Source of the DNA: Pseudomonadota bacterium
GTDB taxonomy: Bacteria > Desulfobacterota > Desulfovibrionia > Desulfovibrionales > Desulfovibrionaceae
Length of the DNA: 64,000 bases
Assembly: GCA_023419375.1 (NCBI GenBank)
Contig: JAEZYD010000022.1
Span: forward strand, 1-64,000
Reading direction: 5' to 3'
Notes under the pieces: model-generated
Databases searched by the model: none
What the model was told of the DNA's origin: nothing
What the model saw: only the letters and a program-made list of their open reading frames with translations
Program-made: the position numbers and the translations under genes
In this document: one piece after another, positions 59,682-64,000 of the stretch
Position numbering within the stretch: the stretch's first letter is position 1
Layout of the letters: each line of letters starts with the position of its first letter

Positions 59682-60982
59682 GACAGTTTACCCACAATCT
59701 GTTTGAAGTCTTCGCCGCGCTGTTCATAATTTTTATACAGGTCATAGCTGGAGGTGGCGGGCGCAAGCAGCACCACATCGCCGCTTTTGGCATTTGCCGA
59801 GGCAAAACGCACTGCCGGTTCCATTGTTTCGTGCCAGCTTATGGGCACAATTCCCTGCCAGGCCTTTTCAAAATGCTCGCGGCTGGCCCCAAAAAGCACA
59901 ACTTCCTGCACCTTGGCGCGCAGCAGATCTGCAAGCCCGGCCAGATCGCCGCCTTTGAACTTGCCGCCGCAGAGCAGCCGCACAGGGCGTTCAAAAGCCT
60001 CCAGCGCCACCTGAAGGGCGGAAACCGTGGTGCATTTGGAATCATTGACGTAGAGCACGCCGCCAAGCTCGCGCACACGTTCAAGACGGTGCGGCAAGGG
60101 CTGAAAGCGCTCAACGGCCTTGGTGGCGCTGGCTTCCGTCACGCCAAAAAGGCGGCAGGCCTGCCATGCGGCTTCTTCATTGATCCGGTTGTGCGCGCCC
60201 ATGAGGCAACTTGTGGGAAAACGGTCAGTGGCCTTTACAAAAACCTTGCGGGCCTTGAGGCGATGCGCGTCAGACAGCGCTTGCAGGTCTTCGCCCAGTA
60301 CAGCCAGATCGCCTTCGTCCTGACAGCGGAACAGGCGGAACTTGGCCTCGGTGTATTCTGCCATGTCCTTATGGTAATCAAGATGGTTGGGCGTGATGTT
60401 GAGCAGAATGCCCGCGCGCGGACAAAAAGTGGTGCAGGCCTGCAACTGGAAGCTGGAAATCTCGAGCACAAGTACATCGGCCTTTTTGCCGCCGAGAACA
60501 TACTCCGAAAGCGGCGTCCCGATGTTGCCGCCCAAAAACACGGCATAACCCTGCTCGTGCAGCATGGCGGCAGCCAGAGAGGCCGTGGTGGTTTTGCCGC
60601 TGGTGCCGGTTACGGCCAGCACAGGCTCATCGTCAAGGTAGCGCCAGGCCAGTTCCATTTCGGCCAGGATTTCAGAAACCTGGGTGTCCACCAGCCCTGC
60701 AAGCCTGGCTACAGGCATGCCGGGGCTGGGCACCACAAAGGCCGCGCCTGCAAACTGCGCGGCAGAATGCTCGCCAAGCTGCACGTCAATGCCAAGGGCC
60801 GCAAGTTCAGCGGCAAGCACTTCCCTTCCGGCCAGCGCCTTGAGGTTGCTGTCCAGTAGCCGAACTCTCGCCCCGGCGCGCCGCAGCAGTCTGGCGGCGG
60901 CAAGGCCGGAACGGCCCGCGCCCACAACAACTGCCAGTTCGCCGGGTTCAATACGTCTGCCGCGATTTTTCTCCAGTGCCAT
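59678..60982 (-). CDS. murD: UDP-N-acetylmuramoylalanine-D-glutamate ligase
   Basis: This 434-residue Mur ligase adds D-Glu. The N-terminal UDP-binding loop is VVVGAGRSGLAAARLL (18-33), the ATP loop VTGTSGKTT (124-132), then NITPNHLDYH and NDSKCTT, followed by the C-terminal LLCGGKFKGGD and LLAPATSSYDLY motifs. Length is standard. It overlaps ftsW by 4 nt (ATGA-type) and lies 11 nt after mraY. Confidence 0.96.
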   Translation of the reverse strand: MALEKNRGRRIEPGELAVVVGAGRSGLAAARLLRRAGARVRLLDSNLKALAGREVLAAELAALGIDVQLGEHSAAQFAGAAFVVPSPGMPVARLAGLVDTQVSEILAEMELAWRYLDDEPVLAVTGTSGKTTTASLAAAMLHEQGYAVFLGGNIGTPLSEYVLGGKKADVLVLEISSFQLQACTTFCPRAGILLNITPNHLDYHKDMAEYTEAKFRLFRCQDEGDLAVLGEDLQALSDAHRLKARKVFVKATDRFPTSCLMGAHNRINEEAAWQACRLFGVTEASATKAVERFQPLPHRLERVRELGGVLYVNDSKCTTVSALQVALEAFERPVRLLCGGKFKGGDLAGLADLLRAKVQEVVLFGASREHFEKAWQGIVPISWHETMEPAVRFASANAKSGDVVLLAPATSSYDLYKNYEQRGEDFKQIVGKLS

Positions 60983-60993
60983 ATCCCCTCTCC

Positions 60994-62070
60994 TCAGCGC
61001 AGCTTCAGAACAGAAAGCGCCACAAGGCCCAACAGGATGGAAGTTATCCAGAACCGGATGATGATCTTGGATTCAGGCACGCCCTTGAGCTCAAAATGAT
61101 GGTGTAAGGGTGCCATGCGGAAAATACGCTTGCCGCCTGTCCAGCGGAAGTAGCCGACCTGCAGAATGACCGAAAGCGTTTCAGCCACAAAAAGGCCGCC
61201 CACCACTGAAAGAACAAGTTCCTGCTTGCACAGCAGGGCCAGATAGCCCAGCACGCCGCCAAGCGAAAGCGAACCCACATCGCCCATGAATACCTGGGCC
61301 GGATAGGCGTTGAACCACAAAAAGCCAAGGCCCGCGCCCACAAGCGCCGCGCAGAACACTGTGACCTCGCCCACGCCGGGCATGTAGGGCAGCAGCAGGT
61401 ATCCGGCAAAACGGGCGTTGCCCGTGATATAGATGAAAATGGAAAAAACGAGGCAAGCCACAATGGAAGGCCCGATTGCAAGACCGTCCAGACCGTCCGT
61501 CAGATTGACGGCGTTGGAAGAGGCCACCATGACAAACACGCCAAAGGGCAGATAAAACCAGCCCAGATCAAAGGTAACTTCTTTCAGAAAAGGAATGGTC
61601 AACTTGCTGCTGTAATCGGGATTAATGTAGAGCAGCACCATTGCTGCGCAGGCAATGACCAGTTGCCCCGCCATCTTGGACCTGCCGGAAATCCCCTTGT
61701 TTTTGTGGTGACGCAACTTGGTGATGTCGTCCCAGAAGCCAACGGCTCCGAAACCTGCAAAAACAAGAAAGGCCTGCCAGATATAAGGATTGGTCAGGTC
61801 AGACCACAAAAGGAGGCTGACGGTGAGCGTAAACAGCATGAGCAGGCCGCCCATGGTGGGGGTGCCGGCCTTGCAGGCGTGGGCGGCAACGTCTTCGTGA
61901 ATATACTGGCCGCATTTGAGGCTGCGGAGCCAGCCGATAAAACGGGGGCCAATGAGAATCGAAAGCACAAGAGCAGTGATGAGCGCGGCCAACGAGCGGA
62001 AGCTGATGTACCGAAAAACGTTGAATACCGTCCATTCGGACGTAAGTGGGACAAAGAGATTATAGAACAT
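60994..62070 (-). CDS. mraY: phospho-MurNAc-pentapeptide transferase MraY
   Basis: This 358-residue polytopic membrane enzyme makes lipid I from UDP-MurNAc-pentapeptide and undecaprenyl phosphate. Catalytic blocks: AGTPTMGG at the first loop, FWDDITKLRHHKNKG with the DD pair, SSNAVNLTDGLDGLAIG, NAYPAQVFMGDVGSLSLGG and the His motif MAPLHHHFELKG. About ten membrane helices. It is separated from murF by 152 nt, a relatively large gap for this cluster that could hold an internal promoter. Confidence 0.96.
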   Translation of the reverse strand: MFYNLFVPLTSEWTVFNVFRYISFRSLAALITALVLSILIGPRFIGWLRSLKCGQYIHEDVAAHACKAGTPTMGGLLMLFTLTVSLLLWSDLTNPYIWQAFLVFAGFGAVGFWDDITKLRHHKNKGISGRSKMAGQLVIACAAMVLLYINPDYSSKLTIPFLKEVTFDLGWFYLPFGVFVMVASSNAVNLTDGLDGLAIGPSIVACLVFSIFIYITGNARFAGYLLLPYMPGVGEVTVFCAALVGAGLGFLWFNAYPAQVFMGDVGSLSLGGVLGYLALLCKQELVLSVVGGLFVAETLSVILQVGYFRWTGGKRIFRMAPLHHHFELKGVPESKIIIRFWITSILLGLVALSVLKLR

Positions 62071-62222
62071 GCAGCGTAATCCGTTCTTTTGGTCGTGTGC
62101 AGACCGTTATGCCCGTTCTTTAAAGCAGTTAAACCATGAATCAGCGGCTCAAAGCGGCAAAACCCGCCAAGGCCTGTTTCAAGTATGCAACGCTCCAGCA
62201 GGCGGCGTTATTAATCATTGCC

Positions 62223-63671
62223 TCAGCCCCGCACGGCCTCCGGCTCTGTGAGGGTCTGGAGCAGGCATTCCAGCCTGTTGCCGCGTGATCCCTTGAACAG
62301 GGCCACGCCGCCGGTTTTGTTTTCGGCAAACGCATTGGCCGTCAGTTGGCCCCATGCAGCGGCAAAGGCCGCAGCGTCATACACCTCGAACCATGGCCCT
62401 GTATAGCCCCCACAGGTCAGCCCGGCGCGGATATTTTCGCCGTGGCCGCCTTTCCAGAATACTGCCGTGGGTTTAAGTTCAGCCAGGTGTTTGCCGAGGG
62501 CTTCGTGCTCTGCCGCAGCCTGCGCCCCAAGCTCGAGCATTTCGCCGAGCACAGGCACAAAAAGCCTGCCAGCGGCCCGCTCTGCTGCTGCATCAAGCAT
62601 ACGTCGCATGGAAAGCGGGTTGGCATTATAGGTATCGTCAATAAGCAGCCACTTGCCCACGCGCGTCTGGTTGAATCGCTGCACGGGCAGCTCGCTCTGA
62701 GCCAGCCCCTGCGCAATTTCCGCAGTGCTCAGGCCCAGCAGATGGGCGGTTGCGGCAACGGCTATAACATTCTCCGCGCCGTACTCTCCCCTGAAAGGGG
62801 CGGTCACGTCGCAACGCGCGCCGTCAAGCCAGAGGTGGTACAGGCCGCGCCTGTCGTCCGGCGCGTCCATACCCGTTGCGGCATCATCGCGGCTGTCGGC
62901 CTTCGCGGGCGCTGGCCCTGCGTATGAGGCGCGGTATTCCACGGCTCTGCCCGTGGCGCTGAAGAAATGCAGTTCTGCGCCGGTGGCTCTGGCCTCGCGC
63001 ACAAGTTCGGGATAATCGGCGCACACAAGGCCGATGCCCTTGGGGGCAAGATTGGTGAGCAGGCGCGATTTGTGCCAGGCCACGCCCTTGCTGCCAAGGC
63101 CTTCGGTATGGCCTGCGCCGACGTTAAGTATAAGGCCAATGTCAGGGCGCATGACGGACGACAGTTCTTCCATGTCGCCCTCGTGGCTGATGCCAGCCTC
63201 CATGACCCAAAAATCTTCATCGCCGTCAGTGGCGAGCATGGCGCGGGGCATGCCGATCTGGTTGTTGTTGTTCAGGGCGTTCTTGGCAGTTTTGCCGCGC
63301 ACGGAAAGCACCTGAGCCAGCACTTCCTTGAGCGTTGTCTTGCCCGCAGTGCCCGTAACGCCCACTACTTTGGCGGTGGTTTTGTCGCGCCACATGGCGG
63401 CGATGCTGCCAAGGGCCTTGACCGTATCTTCCACCACCAGCACTGGCACACCAGCACCGGGAAGCGCCCGGGAGGCCAGCACGGCAGAAGCCCCCAGTTC
63501 CACGGCGGCAGGCACAAAGTCGTGCCCGTCCACCCTGCTGCCGGGGATGCAGACAAAGAGAGCCCCGGGCGCTGCCTCGCGGCTGTCCGTCACTGCGGCG
63601 GTCAGCGCAAAGTCGCTCTCAAGGGCGCTCAGGCCCAGACGGGCCGCTATTTCATTGTAGGTCAGTCGCAA
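62223..63671 (-). CDS. murF: UDP-MurNAc-tripeptide:D-Ala-D-Ala ligase
   Basis: This 482-residue Mur ligase adds D-Ala-D-Ala. N-terminal domain TDSREAAPGALFVCIPG, ATP loop VTGTAGKTT (105-113), NALNNNNQIGMPRAML, MEAGISHEGDMEELS and DDTYNANPLSMRRML match MurF. Length is standard. Its start overlaps murE by 10 nt. A Gly/Ala/Asp-rich loop at about 265-280 (DSRDDAATGMDAPD) looks like a lineage-specific insert. Confidence 0.95.
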   Translation of the reverse strand: MRLTYNEIAARLGLSALESDFALTAAVTDSREAAPGALFVCIPGSRVDGHDFVPAAVELGASAVLASRALPGAGVPVLVVEDTVKALGSIAAMWRDKTTAKVVGVTGTAGKTTLKEVLAQVLSVRGKTAKNALNNNNQIGMPRAMLATDGDEDFWVMEAGISHEGDMEELSSVMRPDIGLILNVGAGHTEGLGSKGVAWHKSRLLTNLAPKGIGLVCADYPELVREARATGAELHFFSATGRAVEYRASYAGPAPAKADSRDDAATGMDAPDDRRGLYHLWLDGARCDVTAPFRGEYGAENVIAVAATAHLLGLSTAEIAQGLAQSELPVQRFNQTRVGKWLLIDDTYNANPLSMRRMLDAAAERAAGRLFVPVLGEMLELGAQAAAEHEALGKHLAELKPTAVFWKGGHGENIRAGLTCGGYTGPWFEVYDAAAFAAAWGQLTANAFAENKTGGVALFKGSRGNRLECLLQTLTEPEAVRG

Positions 63672-64000
63672 TGAAGAAACTCCCTAACTACTTCCTGGTC
63701 GCTATAGTGGTGTTTGACACCCTGGATGATCTGATAATCCTCATGGCCCTTGCCTGCAATAAGCAATGCATCGTCCTTGCCGAGCATTTTCAGCGCCTTG
63801 ATGGTAGCCGCGCGTCGATCAACCTCAACCACAACTTCGCGGGCGGATTTCAAGCCGGGCAGAACATCCTGCAAAATGGCCTCCGGCTCTTCAAAACGCG
63901 GGTTGTCGGAGGTCAGCACTGCCACGTCAGACCAGCGGGCAACGGCCTCGCCCATGAGGGGACGCTTGGTGCGGTCGCGATTGCCGCCGCAGCCAAATAC
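63662..64000 (-). CDS. murE: UDP-MurNAc-dipeptide:meso-DAP ligase, C-terminal part (cut by window edge)
   Basis: The last 112 codons of MurE are in the window; the 5' part lies beyond position 64000. The visible start VFGCGGNRDRTKRPLMGE and the DNPR motif (TSDNPRFEEPEAIL) are typical, and DNPR marks meso-diaminopimelate-adding enzymes rather than the Lys-adding type. The closing blocks are IAGKGHEDYQ and a FSD-like HYSDQEVVREF. So this organism makes meso-DAP peptidoglycan. Confidence 0.95.
   Translation of the reverse strand, partial: VFGCGGNRDRTKRPLMGEAVARWSDVAVLTSDNPRFEEPEAILQDVLPGLKSAREVVVEVDRRAATIKALKMLGKDDALLIAGKGHEDYQIIQGVKHHYSDQEVVREFLHCD

Overview
The window reads as a chromosomal segment of a Gram-negative sulfate-reducer-like bacterium of the Desulfovibrionaceae (Desulfovibrio or a close relative). 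This is inferred from high G+C, a dcw cluster, a run of housekeeping genes in an order I remember from Desulfovibrio (metH, rpoH-type sigma, cysS, M48 peptidase, hslV, ispE, tRNA-Gln, prs, rplY, pth, CarD-type regulator, rho), MucR-type regulators and small CxxC proteins. No rRNA, CRISPR array, insertion sequence or prophage was seen.

Layout. 1-7 kb (mostly minus strand): an aromatic amino-acid permease, a zinc-ribbon membrane protein, hpt, a GNAT acetyltransferase, a TlpA thioredoxin and a cobalamin-dependent methionine synthase without its reactivation domain. 7-22.7 kb (plus strand): sigma-32-type factor, TPR lipoprotein plus LolB-like lipoprotein, rpiB, cysS, M48-TPR protease, hslV, ispE, tRNA-Gln(UUG), prs, rplY, an alpha/beta hydrolase, pth, CarD-like regulator, rho, tatA and a double-ACT protein. 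22.8-29.6 kb (minus strand): a tight four-gene signalling/envelope operon, in transcription order an MBL-GAF-HD-GYP protein, a CHASE2 adenylate cyclase, a FecR-domain exported protein and a TPR beta-barrel resembling SLAM (surface lipoprotein assembly modifier) translocators. 29.8-37.2 kb: formate-THF ligase (minus), a divergent LpdD-like/small-protein pair (plus), the biotin genes bioB and a bioD-bioA fusion, a MucR-type regulator and a lipoprotein. 37.4-42.1 kb: a sigma-54 activator without receiver domain and a very large TPR protein. 42.2-49.8 kb: HrpB helicase, YheT-type hydrolase, a flavoprotein and several small proteins (zinc ribbons, an exported Lys/Ala-rich polycation, an RRM RNA-binding protein, a DsrE-like protein). 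49.9-51.6 kb: a solitary AT-richer HsdR-N-type nuclease-fold gene and gene-poor DNA. 51.6-64 kb: the division and cell-wall (dcw) cluster on the minus strand, murE(partial)-murF-mraY-murD-ftsW-murG-murC-murB-ftsQ-ftsA-ftsZ.

How it works together. Most of the window is core machinery: peptidoglycan precursor synthesis and septation, translation (CysRS, Pth, L25, tRNA-Gln), nucleotide precursors (PRPP, HPRT), one-carbon/biotin/methionine metabolism and proteostasis. The least ordinary part is 22.8-29.6 kb. It combines predicted cAMP synthesis and possible c-di-GMP turnover with a FecR-domain protein whose Gly/Ser-rich C-terminus looks like a small TbpB-type barrel, encoded directly upstream of a SLAM-like outer-membrane barrel. 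I propose it as a signalling-coupled type XI-like secretion pair. This is inference from sequence patterns only.
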